This document shows, one piece after another, positions 19,086-27,725 of a DNA stretch of 64,000 nucleotides. The notes under the pieces are model-generated. The model ran no database searches and was not told the origin of the DNA. It saw only the letters and a program-made list of their open reading frames with translations. A program made the translations under genes and the position numbers. Position 1 is the first letter of the stretch; each line of letters opens with the position of its first letter. The stretch is from Veillonella sp. VA139 (GTDB lineage: Bacteria > Bacillota > Negativicutes > Veillonellales > Veillonellaceae): contig NZ_RQVL01000001.1 of the NCBI RefSeq assembly GCF_003992005.1, positions 124,001-188,000 on the forward strand, read 5' to 3'.

Positions 19086-20000
19086 CTACAATTTTTGATT
19101 CATTACATCTGGTGGTACTTCTATAGTATCACCATAAAAACGACGTGTCCATTTCCAACGATTATGGAGCCAGAACCAATCTTCTGGATATCGTCTAATA
19201 TAATCTTCTAACCATTCATTGAGCATTGTCAATGTAACAGCAATATCACGTTTACGGTCCTCTGTTTTTTCTGCATATACAGGCGGATGTACGGTAATTT
19301 CATGTTTTTCAGTATATTCATTAAAACGAATGGTAGTCGGAATAATTGGTACATCTTGCATGCGAGCCATCGCTGCGGGTCCCACAGGGGTCAAGGTTTC
19401 GTAGCCGAAAAATGGTACTAACTGACCTTTATCTCCTGGATCTTGGTCCATAATAAGACCAATGAATGAACCTTGTTGTAATTCTTTTACCATTTCACGA
19501 ACACCTGTTTTATAGGTTACGTGTTGTTTCATAAGCTCACGGTATTCATTGATAAATTTGTCCGCATCACCTTGTTGTTGCATGGCTACTGAAATCAAAG
19601 GATAGCCTTCCGATGCTAAAATGCCTCCTAGTAATTCCCAGTTTCCACTATGGAGAGCGATAATAATAGCACCTTTGCCATCTTCTTTGGCAGATTCCAG
19701 ATATTCACGACCTTCCATAGTGAACATCTCTTTATACTTACCGTCTTTAATTTCAGGATACCGAAGCACATCTACAATCATACGCCCAAATCTTGTGACA
19801 CTCGCTTTTGCAATTCGCTTTGCCTCTACAGGATCATCTGTAATGCGACAAAACAAGATTTGTCCTATGGCCAATCGTTTTCGATTGCTTGGTGTGAAGA
19901 GCCATCCTAATTGTCCTAATAGGTACCCAATGCCATATTGCAATCGATATGGCAAGGCACATAGGATAGCACTGAATAGTTTCATACAGGTATATAACAT
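19086..20000 (-). CDS. Lipid A late acyltransferase, LpxL/HtrB family (copy 2)
   Basis: 304-residue second paralogue of the lysophospholipid-type acyltransferase family. HX4E is visible as HSGNWE near residue 117, and the block MDQDPGDKGQLVPFFG matches the other copy. An N-terminal hydrophobic stretch (about 5-30) would anchor it to the inner membrane. The gene sits between lpxD and lpxC, which links it to lipid A acylation. The ribosome site AGGTG precedes ATG 19998-20000. Confidence 0.85.
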   Translation of the reverse strand: MLYTCMKLFSAILCALPYRLQYGIGYLLGQLGWLFTPSNRKRLAIGQILFCRITDDPVEAKRIAKASVTRFGRMIVDVLRYPEIKDGKYKEMFTMEGREYLESAKEDGKGAIIIALHSGNWELLGGILASEGYPLISVAMQQQGDADKFINEYRELMKQHVTYKTGVREMVKELQQGSFIGLIMDQDPGDKGQLVPFFGYETLTPVGPAAMARMQDVPIIPTTIRFNEYTEKHEITVHPPVYAEKTEDRKRDIAVTLTMLNEWLEDYIRRYPEDWFWLHNRWKWTRRFYGDTIEVPPDVMNQKL

Positions 20001-20008
20001 AGGTACAC

Positions 20009-21040
20009 CTATTTATCTTCTAATTTAGCTTGCAATGCAGCCACTTCTTTTTCTAATGCTTTCAGCTGTTTTACCATATCTGGTAGTCGACTTTCATAAG
20101 CCGCTAGCTTAAGCCATTCTTTATGTGGTCGCATAGGGAAGCCCGCATATAGTCCATTGGACGGCACATTACCTGTGATACCCGTTTTACCAGCAAAGGT
20201 AACATTGTCACCAATCGTAATATGCCCCGTACAACCAGTTTGACCCGCAAAGATAACATGGTTACCACATTTTGTACTGCCAGCAATACCGACTTGGGCA
20301 ATTAAGAAACAATCCTCACCAATTTCCACATTATGACCTAAATGAACTAAGTTGTCTATTTTTGTACCACGGCGCACCAATGTTGAACCCATGGTTGCAT
20401 TGTCGATACAGGAGCAAGCCCCTACTTCCACATCATCTTCTAGGATAACATTACCGACTTGTGGAATATGTGTATGTTTACCATTCTCAGTGGCAAAGCC
20501 AAAACCTTCTCCACCTACAACAGCATTCGCACGTAACACAACTCGTTTTCCTAAAATACAGTTCTCATGCACAATGGAACTTGCATAGATTGTGGTCCCT
20601 TCACCGATACGTACATTATGTCCAATATACACATAGGCATGTAATGTTACATTATCACCAATGATAGCATTATCGTAAATCACACAATAGGGTCCAATTT
20701 TTACATTCTTCCCAATTGTTACATTCTTGCCAATAATGGCTGTTTCATGAATCCCCTCTGGAAATACCACAGGAGGATGGAATACTTCTAACAGTTTAGC
20801 AAAGGCTGCTTTTGCATTGACCACAATGATTTGCGGGATATTACATTCTTCAATTTTCGTTTCCACCAACAAAGCCCCTGCTTTGCTATCTTTAGCAAAC
20901 TCTCTATAATCACCGATGGCAAAACTAATTGCATGTTCTGCCCCTTGATCTAAACTGCGAGCCTCTTCAATATTAATAGAGCCATCACCACATACGGTAC
21001 CCTCAACCAAGTTCGCTAGGTCTTCTACTGAAAACTTCAC
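20009..21040 (-). CDS. lpxD: UDP-3-O-(3-hydroxyacyl)glucosamine N-acyltransferase
   Basis: Adds the second primary acyl chain to lipid A precursor. The 343-residue protein has an N-terminal uridine-binding domain (about 1-100), a hexapeptide-repeat beta helix (about 105-305) with the catalytic block HLGHNVEIGEDC, and a C-terminal helix. Translation starts at a GTG (21038-21040) eight bases after AGGAGG. It lies between the OmpH-like genes and the acyltransferase, as in many Gram-negative skp-lpxD-fabZ-lpxA clusters. Confidence 0.95.
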   Translation of the reverse strand: MKFSVEDLANLVEGTVCGDGSINIEEARSLDQGAEHAISFAIGDYREFAKDSKAGALLVETKIEECNIPQIIVVNAKAAFAKLLEVFHPPVVFPEGIHETAIIGKNVTIGKNVKIGPYCVIYDNAIIGDNVTLHAYVYIGHNVRIGEGTTIYASSIVHENCILGKRVVLRANAVVGGEGFGFATENGKHTHIPQVGNVILEDDVEVGACSCIDNATMGSTLVRRGTKIDNLVHLGHNVEIGEDCFLIAQVGIAGSTKCGNHVIFAGQTGCTGHITIGDNVTFAGKTGITGNVPSNGLYAGFPMRPHKEWLKLAAYESRLPDMVKQLKALEKEVAALQAKLEDK

Positions 21041-21069
21041 TATGAAGCCTCCTTACTTTTACTCTCTTA

Positions 21070-21519
21070 TTATTTACTAGTTTCTGCAGAAGAAGTACCT
21101 TCATTCATCTTTTTAAGTACATCTTCTGTAATATCAATACCACCAGTTACAATAGCTTGGTCATTTGCTACTACAGTCAATTCTTTTTCTTTCGCTACCG
21201 CTTGGATATTAGATTCCACGTAAGCTTTAAACTCTTTACCCTTCGCTTGACCAAAAATTTGTAGTTCCTGTTGTGCATTCATTTGTGTTTGGTGAAATTG
21301 GTCTTCTGTTTGTGTACCTTGCACTTCGGCTAAACGATCAGTCACTTCTTTTTGTTTAGCTTCCATTTCTTTATTAATGTCTTTTGCTTTTTGGCTTTCT
21401 TGCACCAACTTTTCAGTATTTACCACACCTACTTTATCAGTGGTGCCACAGCCAGCAACCAATCCTAATGCACATACCATCATAGCTCCTGTAGCCATAC
21501 GTTTCCACATTGATTTCAT
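21070..21519 (-). CDS. OmpH/Skp-like lipoprotein
   Basis: 149-residue exported protein. The N-terminus is a lipoprotein signal with lipobox LVAGC, so it should be lipid-anchored rather than soluble like Skp. A helical coil (about residues 40-125, Q/K/E-rich) precedes the C-terminal strand motif shared by its two neighbours (TGGIDITEDVLKKM). OmpH/Skp proteins chaperone unfolded outer-membrane proteins. The ATG at 21517-21519 has GGAG seven bases upstream. Confidence 0.82.
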   Translation of the reverse strand: MKSMWKRMATGAMMVCALGLVAGCGTTDKVGVVNTEKLVQESQKAKDINKEMEAKQKEVTDRLAEVQGTQTEDQFHQTQMNAQQELQIFGQAKGKEFKAYVESNIQAVAKEKELTVVANDQAIVTGGIDITEDVLKKMNEGTSSAETSK

Positions 21520-21531
21520 CACTTTACTCCT

Positions 21532-22512
21532 TTATTGTCCATACGATTGAATGATTTCATCTGTCAAATCCATGCCTGTACGATCCGTAATATGGTCCAC
21601 CAACACTAGATCTAGTTGTTTTGCTCTCGCCAGAACTCCTGCGCGAACTCGAATATCTTCTAAAATCGCATCATGCAAGGCTTGCACTTCATCTCGTTTT
21701 TGTGCCAACCGCTGTTCCCATTCTGCATCCCACAATGTGGTACCATCATGACGAACTTTTGCTAGCACCGCTTGCTGAGAGTCCACTAGACCTTTCACGG
21801 AATGGTCCCTCTGGGCACTTAAAGCATTAGCCTGTTCTGTAGCATAGGCACTTAGCTTTTCTTGTGCCTCTGCATGCGCTGGTGCCATAGCTTCCGCCAC
21901 TTTCGATTCGATGTCTTTCCATTTGTCGGAGCCGCTCAAACCATGACTACGCTGTGCCAACAATTCTGATAAACGTTGTTCTTTTTCACGTTTTTCGGTG
22001 TCCCAACGCTGACGTTGCATATCATCAATCGCGTTTACATTCATTTTAGTTGTTAACCATAATTGTAAATTCACAATTTCTATATCTGCTTCACTAGGTT
22101 CTACTGTATAGCTTTTACGATATTGTTCAATCAATGCCCGTTGCTTAGCAGCCAACTCTTGATTTAACTCAGCTTCACGCAAGGCAATCTTAGTTTGTAA
22201 CTCACGATTCAAACTTTCTGTTACATTTGACTCTAACTGTTTCAAACGTTCTTCAGATTTATTTACCTCAGCACCTAACTTAGACTTGAGAAGTTCATCC
22301 TCTCTATCCCGTTGTGCCTCTAATCGCAACAATTCTTTTTTTTGCTCATCATAACTGTGAAAGTTTGGATGTCGTTCCACTACATCTTGTAAGCGTACAA
22401 CCCCAATTCGTGGCGCCTCTATTGCCTTCGAGTGTTGGTGTCCATAATATCCACCAATACCCACGGCACATACTAGCATACCTATGAAAGCGAAGATAGG
22501 TCCTTTTTCCAT
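21532..22512 (-). CDS. Large OmpH-like coiled-coil envelope protein
   Basis: 326-residue protein with an N-terminal hydrophobic segment (about 7-24) that may be an uncleaved anchor. The opening RIGVVRLQDVVERHPNFHSY resembles the OmpH start IGVVDMQRIVESNPN of its neighbour, and the end LVLVDHITDRTGMDLTDEII matches the family C-terminal strand. The long central region is charged and helical, so it looks like an elongated OmpH, about twice the normal size, perhaps with two helical hairpins. Function is inferred only from similarity and from its place in the bamA cluster. Confidence 0.7.
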   Translation of the reverse strand: MEKGPIFAFIGMLVCAVGIGGYYGHQHSKAIEAPRIGVVRLQDVVERHPNFHSYDEQKKELLRLEAQRDREDELLKSKLGAEVNKSEERLKQLESNVTESLNRELQTKIALREAELNQELAAKQRALIEQYRKSYTVEPSEADIEIVNLQLWLTTKMNVNAIDDMQRQRWDTEKREKEQRLSELLAQRSHGLSGSDKWKDIESKVAEAMAPAHAEAQEKLSAYATEQANALSAQRDHSVKGLVDSQQAVLAKVRHDGTTLWDAEWEQRLAQKRDEVQALHDAILEDIRVRAGVLARAKQLDLVLVDHITDRTGMDLTDEIIQSYGQ

Positions 22513-22524
22513 TTGGATGTTACC

Positions 22525-23004
22525 TTATTTAGTTTCCGCTAATTTTTTGCTCACTTGTTCTGTAATATCAGTACCACCAAACAACACAGATTCACGGCTC
22601 AATACAACGCTAAGACCTTTGCCATCTGCTACAGTTTTAGATGCTTCATCTACACGTTTTTTAAGATTCTCTTGAATTGTTTGTTGTTTATCTTGCAATT
22701 TTTGACGAAGTTCATCAGATAATTTTGCCTTACCTGCTTCATCTAAATTAGCGGATTTTTCATTAAATTCTTTTTGCAATTCTTCGTTATACGCTGCATA
22801 TTCTTGCTGTGCATCTTGCACTAAGTTTGGATTGCTTTCCACAATTCGTTGCATGTCGATGACACCAATGTTACTAATTGCATTAGAACCACCATGTCCT
22901 GCCATCTGTGTATACGCCAAAGCGCCCACACTGATAACAAAAAGAACGCCTACAATGATGGACACTGTTTTTACATTCTTTTTATTGTTCAATAAACGCA
23001 TCAT
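22525..23004 (-). CDS. OmpH/Skp family periplasmic chaperone
   Basis: 159-residue protein with an N-terminal membrane segment or signal (about 12-32), the strand IGVIDMQRIVESNPNLVQ, a long helical hairpin rich in Q/K/E, and the terminal strand GGTDITEQVSKKLAETK. This is the OmpH/Skp layout. ATG 23002-23004 follows GAAGG; a longer frame upstream lacks a site. It is the first of three consecutive paralogues downstream of bamA, probably arisen by tandem duplication. Confidence 0.85.
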   Translation of the reverse strand: MMRLLNNKKNVKTVSIIVGVLFVISVGALAYTQMAGHGGSNAISNIGVIDMQRIVESNPNLVQDAQQEYAAYNEELQKEFNEKSANLDEAGKAKLSDELRQKLQDKQQTIQENLKKRVDEASKTVADGKGLSVVLSRESVLFGGTDITEQVSKKLAETK

Positions 23005-23024
23005 AGTGTATCTACCTTCTTTCT

Positions 23025-24293
23025 TTATATTCGTCCTATTAGGCGCAACCATCGATCATGGTCACCCCATACATATTCTAATCGTAAATATTCATGTACA
23101 TCGTAGGAAATAGCAAATTCATTGGCTTTCCCCGTCATATCTCTTTCATACCTTGCATTCCATCGGTTTCCAATATGTTGTTGCACAATTCCATACTGGT
23201 GATGATTAGGCAATCCATATTGATAGCCTATCTTTGTATCTTTCGTGAATTGATACCCATAAGATGGCTTAAAGGACCATTCCAAACGATTCGGCAAAAA
23301 CTCTGTTTCTACATACCAATCATGAGCTCCATCATGAATCCCCGTATACAATCGTAATCCTACAGAATCTACACCACGACCCATATCCAAATATCCTTCC
23401 CCTCGGAGAATATATTTAGAGGAATCTACATAAATTTGCAAGATCGTCTCTGACCCCACTTTCAAGGTAGGCGTCATAGTCACACCAAATTGTGTAACAC
23501 TACGACTTTTATTGAGTTCATCTTGTATCTCTTTTTCTATCATCATTTGATGACGTCTTACAAAAGCAACGGGTAAGCCTTCTAATTGACGCAGTTTTTT
23601 TTCGTAGTACTGACGCATCGAATAAAAGAACATGCTCGGTAATGTATTAGATTGAACCGTCACCACCGTACGACTTATGCTGTTTCCATTAGGAACCAAG
23701 TACACCGTCGCCTTTGCTGTATCATCTCCTACCACATCAGTTTGTGGAGTAAATTCTGGAAGAGAACCTTCTAGATCACTTCGTACCGCCTTTTGTACCA
23801 ATGGTGTAATCCAATCTAGGGACTCCAATGATGCTCCTAAAAGCATTTGCTCTAATCGTGGTTTTATATTCCCTAAATCTGCATCTATCAACGAGCGTCC
23901 ATAAGGAGATATATTGCCATAATTCACAGTAGTTTCCAAAGATTGTATTACTTTTCCATAAGGCTCTAAGATAAGATGAATATATAAATTGTCATCCACA
24001 TCCATAGTTATAGCTTTCACCGTGTATCCATAGAGGATTCGATCCACCACATCCATGGTTGCTTTTTCATAGGCCGGAAGAGACTTTCTAATTTGAAAAT
24101 CCTCTTTCCCTTGGTACATGTAGGCAGCCGCACCTTGAATGCTGGCGACCATTCGCGACTCCAAAGTTCTTGGAATCGATCCCGTTGTACTGTGCAGGTC
24201 CACATGCACAGACTGAACAGGAGCACCATAGACAGAGGGAATCCCTAATGTTGCCATCAGAAGAGCCCCTCCTATCCATTTTTGTATCCTCAT
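23025..24293 (-). CDS. BamA-linked exported beta-rich protein, function unknown
   Basis: 422-residue protein with a signal peptide ending near SVYGAP. The middle holds two similar alpha/beta modules (about 75-170 and 185-275), each a strand pair followed by a helix and a short hydrophobic helix. The last 150 residues are alternating aromatic/polar strands (for example RLEYVWGDHDRWLRL), which looks like a small outer-membrane barrel, although it does not end in a typical terminal Phe. It begins at ATG 24291-24293, overlapping the region of the bamA stop, so it is translationally coupled to bamA. I do not recognise a named family. Confidence 0.65.
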   Translation of the reverse strand: MRIQKWIGGALLMATLGIPSVYGAPVQSVHVDLHSTTGSIPRTLESRMVASIQGAAAYMYQGKEDFQIRKSLPAYEKATMDVVDRILYGYTVKAITMDVDDNLYIHLILEPYGKVIQSLETTVNYGNISPYGRSLIDADLGNIKPRLEQMLLGASLESLDWITPLVQKAVRSDLEGSLPEFTPQTDVVGDDTAKATVYLVPNGNSISRTVVTVQSNTLPSMFFYSMRQYYEKKLRQLEGLPVAFVRRHQMMIEKEIQDELNKSRSVTQFGVTMTPTLKVGSETILQIYVDSSKYILRGEGYLDMGRGVDSVGLRLYTGIHDGAHDWYVETEFLPNRLEWSFKPSYGYQFTKDTKIGYQYGLPNHHQYGIVQQHIGNRWNARYERDMTGKANEFAISYDVHEYLRLEYVWGDHDRWLRLIGRI

Positions 24294-24296
24294 CAA

Positions 24297-26429
24297 TTAG
24301 AATTGTCCACCAAAGCTGAAGTGGAATTTCTTTTGCTTTTTACTAATACCATAGTCGATACGTACTGGACCAATTGGTGTTGTCACACGCACGCCGGCAC
24401 CGACGGAAGCATTGAATGTTTTAGAATGAGAGAACCAAGGTACATTTGGTGCATCCCAAGCATCACCTAAGTCAGTGAACAGGGCGCCACTTACTTTATT
24501 CCAAATTGGGAAGCGATATTCCGCTGTGAAATTGTACATTTTTTTACCACGGTATTGATCATCCTCATAAGCACGAAGAGAATCAGAACCACCAATTGTA
24601 TATAATTGGCTATATGGTAAATCACCAACAGCCCAACCGATACGACCACGGAACGCCAATACTTGTTTATTGCCTACTTTTTTATACGTTCTAGCTTCGC
24701 CAGTAAATTTATAAAAGTTAAAGTTACCTCCTAAGCCATGACCACCCCATTGTAATGTACTAGATAAACGTTTACCACGACTTGGCTCATACACATTATC
24801 ACGGGAGTCAAACACCTTTTGCCAACTCACACTATTTGTGGTGCCAAAGTTATGTTTAATATATCCCATACTAGCAAATTTATAAGGACCGTTATTCCAA
24901 CGTCTACCTTGTGCAGTATCCGTGTCATAGCGGAATCCGCTAGAATCTTTATCATCCCAAATATATGTATCTTTACGATGTTCTAATGTTACATAATCAC
25001 GAGTAAATTCACCAGTCTGACGACCTAAGGAAATATTGAATCCATTGGACTTCCGATCATATGTGGCCACAGATTGTCCTTTTTCATTGTAATCTGTATA
25101 TTCATTCAATTGGTTATAGTATGTAACGCCAAGGGATGTACCTTTGTTATCAATCCAAGGGCGTAAGTAGGATACGGAGTAATTTTTATATCCAGCCGTA
25201 CCACCGAACTCCCAGTGAACTTTAATCTTATCACCTGTACCTCGAAGATTATCTTCCCCTACTTCTACGATACCTACAAATCCGTCAGCACCAGAGTAGC
25301 CAGCACCTAGCGTGATAGTACCCGTTTTATGTTCTAATACATCTACTTCAATGTTTACGGTTTCTTCTGTGGATCCTTGTGTTAAACGTACGTTTACATC
25401 ATCAAAAAAACCTAAGTTATATACTTTTTCTACAGAACGACGCACCAAGAATTTGTTAAATGGTTGACCCACTTTCTGGTTAAATTCACGAGTAATCACT
25501 CGATTTTTCGTTTTCTTATTGCCATGTGGTGTAATACGTTCTACAATACCTTCTACGATGGAGATATGTAACACCCCATTATCATCTACCGCAACGTCTT
25601 TAACATGAGCTAGAATATAGCCATCACGTTGATATGCCGCATTGACGCCTTGTATTTTTTCACCTACTGCAATGGTATTTAATACTGCATTCGTTTCAAC
25701 ACCTAGATATTGTACTAGTACATCTGTATTATATACCGTACTACCTTCTACAGATACACTTTTTACCACAGGATTTAATGTTACATGGTACGCTACTTTC
25801 ACACCTTCAGGCACTTCTGTGAATACTGGTGTAATTTCTGAAAGAACTCCAGAGCCACCTAAGTTTGCGATTTCTTTTGAAATGCCTTCTATAGTAACAG
25901 CATCACCAATTTTGCCTTGCAACAAGGATAGGAATGCTGGCTGATTGGCTGCATCAAGACCTTCAATAGAGATATGTGTAATTGTTTTACCTACATATTT
26001 TTGTAATTCTTCTTCGGTTAAAGATGTGAAATAACGAGCTTGTACTTGAGGAATCGCTGTTTCCACACCAGCTGCTTGTGCTTCTTCTAATTTATCACCA
26101 CCAGCTTTTGTGATGATTTTAACTTCTTTATCATTCGTAGCCAAGGAAGAATTATCTACGCGTTTACGTTGTTCTTCTATGGCATCACGTTGTGCCGCTT
26201 CTGATAAACCTTCACGAGCTGCCGCGATGGCTGCTTCTGTTGTTGCATCACCAGCAGCTACTGTTTCTTGGCGTGTAGTATTTTGCTTTCCTAAGTCCGC
26301 CATGGACAATTTAGCAATTGTTTTGCCACTTTCCGTTGTCGTAGCATTGTCAGCAAATACGGGAGTTGCACTGATTGCTGCTAGGACAGCAAAAGTTAAA
26401 AATTTCTTATAAGATAGGTTTCCCTTCAT
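24297..26429 (-). CDS. bamA: Outer-membrane protein assembly factor BamA (Omp85 family)
   Basis: 710-residue Omp85 protein that inserts beta-barrel proteins into the outer membrane. A signal peptide (1-27) is followed by an unusual Ala/Thr/Glu-rich extension (about 28-148), then three POTRA-like domains (about 149-218, 221-294, 297-367) rather than the five of E. coli, then a barrel (about 369-710) ending in a terminal Phe. The loop-6 motif reads SLRAYED, where RGY/RGF is usual. ATG 26427-26429 follows AGGAGG. It is accompanied by OmpH genes and lipid A genes in one unit. Confidence 0.93.
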   Translation of the reverse strand: MKGNLSYKKFLTFAVLAAISATPVFADNATTTESGKTIAKLSMADLGKQNTTRQETVAAGDATTEAAIAAAREGLSEAAQRDAIEEQRKRVDNSSLATNDKEVKIITKAGGDKLEEAQAAGVETAIPQVQARYFTSLTEEELQKYVGKTITHISIEGLDAANQPAFLSLLQGKIGDAVTIEGISKEIANLGGSGVLSEITPVFTEVPEGVKVAYHVTLNPVVKSVSVEGSTVYNTDVLVQYLGVETNAVLNTIAVGEKIQGVNAAYQRDGYILAHVKDVAVDDNGVLHISIVEGIVERITPHGNKKTKNRVITREFNQKVGQPFNKFLVRRSVEKVYNLGFFDDVNVRLTQGSTEETVNIEVDVLEHKTGTITLGAGYSGADGFVGIVEVGEDNLRGTGDKIKVHWEFGGTAGYKNYSVSYLRPWIDNKGTSLGVTYYNQLNEYTDYNEKGQSVATYDRKSNGFNISLGRQTGEFTRDYVTLEHRKDTYIWDDKDSSGFRYDTDTAQGRRWNNGPYKFASMGYIKHNFGTTNSVSWQKVFDSRDNVYEPSRGKRLSSTLQWGGHGLGGNFNFYKFTGEARTYKKVGNKQVLAFRGRIGWAVGDLPYSQLYTIGGSDSLRAYEDDQYRGKKMYNFTAEYRFPIWNKVSGALFTDLGDAWDAPNVPWFSHSKTFNASVGAGVRVTTPIGPVRIDYGISKKQKKFHFSFGGQF

Positions 26430-26458
26430 ATATGTTCCTCCTTAGAATATAAAAGGTG

Positions 26459-26959
26459 CTAATCTCGCAAAATACGTCCACCAGCTTGCACTGCATGTAA
26501 CATGTCTTTTGAACTAATAGAGGGCTCTGGTGTTGCCTCCACAGTTGGTCTCGTAGTCACTACATGATTCTGTTCTATCACGGTTTCCACTACATTCGTT
26601 TCTGCTTGTTCTACAGGTGGTGATTCTTTTACAACCACTGGAGTACTGACCTTACTTGGTTGTACTTCCACCTGTGTGTCAATGACAGGAGTATGCGCGG
26701 TATTCCCTGTTTCATGTTGTGATAGCCACCAATGTGTTGCCCCTATGATCCCCACTAGTGCGAATACTACTACGGCTCGTTGTGCATAGGATACAATGGA
26801 AGGTTTCCCTTCATTCATTTGCTTCATCTCTGCTTGTGCCAAGAAGAGATGAAAGTTTCCTTTCACACTTCCTTTTGTAGCATAAGACTTTGCCGCTGCA
26901 TCCAACCAAGCACGAACCATGCGAATGCGTTTTTCCATAGGTGTTGTTACAGGTTCCAT
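26459..26959 (-). CDS. Bitopic membrane protein heading the bamA operon, function unknown
   Basis: 166-residue protein not assignable to a family by eye. A positively charged cytoplasmic N-terminus (about 1-57) is followed by one membrane segment (about 59-80) and a Val/Thr/Glu/Pro-rich periplasmic tail (about 85-166). It is the first gene after the promoter at 27033-27061 and lies 29 bp upstream of bamA, which implies an envelope-assembly or regulatory link. The ribosome site GAAAGGAG precedes ATG 26957-26959. Confidence 0.7.
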   Translation of the reverse strand: MEPVTTPMEKRIRMVRAWLDAAAKSYATKGSVKGNFHLFLAQAEMKQMNEGKPSIVSYAQRAVVVFALVGIIGATHWWLSQHETGNTAHTPVIDTQVEVQPSKVSTPVVVKESPPVEQAETNVVETVIEQNHVVTTRPTVEATPEPSISSKDMLHAVQAGGRILRD

Positions 26960-27032
26960 ACGTTTCTCCTTTCATAGCTATATAATCGTAGTTAGAAAGA
27001 AAAAAGTGAACCAACTTTTTACTATCTTTACT

Positions 27033-27061
27033 ATTATACCAATGAACCGCTATTTTGCCTA
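27033..27061 (-). promoter_or_regulatory. Promoter of the bamA-ompH-lpx cluster
   Basis: Minus strand: perfect -10 TATAAT (27033-27038) with an extended TG motif directly before it, 17-bp spacing and -35 TAGGCA (27056-27061, four of six matches). It faces the 166-residue gene and bamA. Confidence 0.7.
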
Positions 27062-27150
27062 TTTTTTTCTACTAAGTTTCTATGATAGTACCCTACTTTT
27101 TTAAAATTTTAATGAAACATCTCTTTCAATACCATCCCATTCCAACATAG

Positions 27151-27180
27151 TTCGCCAGATATCTCAATCTATGCTATACT
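27151..27180 (+). promoter_or_regulatory. Candidate promoter of the DUF805-SHOCT pair
   Basis: Plus strand -10 TATACT (27175-27180) with extended TGC before it; the -35 (TTCGCC at 27151) is weak. It is divergent from the bam promoter, and the DUF805 ATG follows after 27 bp with AGGAGG between. Confidence 0.5.
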
Positions 27181-27207
27181 TATTCATAGCATGTAAGGAG
27201 GTTCCTT

Positions 27208-27720
27208 ATGGACATACTAATTAATGTGGGGATTTCATTTCTTGTGGGCTTACTCTCTCTAATTCTTATACTCAAGATTGAACCTCATAGCCAAGGTGTG
27301 TTTAAAACATCTGGTCGTATCAATCGCTTTCAATTTATTATAAGCATATTATTTTTATCTGCTACCATGCATATCTTTAACATGTTTATCCAGCAACTGT
27401 TATATGTAGTGGTCATTTTACCAGCCTATTTTGCCATCAAAGCGTTAGCCTACACAGGTTATATCATATTGTTACCTTTCTACTACACCTTATATATCCG
27501 CCGTCTCAATGACATTGGATTGCCTGGTCGCTTTATCGGTATCTTAATGGGCATATATATGGTATGTACAAATCTATACATACCATTAAAAAATATATAC
27601 ATCTTACATCTTATTATCATCTATATCCTTCATGGATTCTTAGCCTGTTTCCCTGGTTCTACCGGAAACAACTGCTACGGTTCTCCTACACATTGGCCAA
27701 GTAAAAGCAAGAAAGGATAG
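27208..27720 (+). CDS. DUF805 family membrane protein
   Basis: 170-residue inner-membrane protein with about four hydrophobic segments. The family marks are SGRINRFQF, YIRRLNDIG and the closing FPGSTGNNCYG, all typical of DUF805. The role is unknown. It has a strong ribosome site (AAGGAGG) and is followed after 5 bp by a SHOCT protein, the only two plus-strand genes here. Confidence 0.88.
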   Translation: MDILINVGISFLVGLLSLILILKIEPHSQGVFKTSGRINRFQFIISILFLSATMHIFNMFIQQLLYVVVILPAYFAIKALAYTGYIILLPFYYTLYIRRLNDIGLPGRFIGILMGIYMVCTNLYIPLKNIYILHLIIIYILHGFLACFPGSTGNNCYGSPTHWPSKSKKG

Positions 27721-27725
27721 TCACT

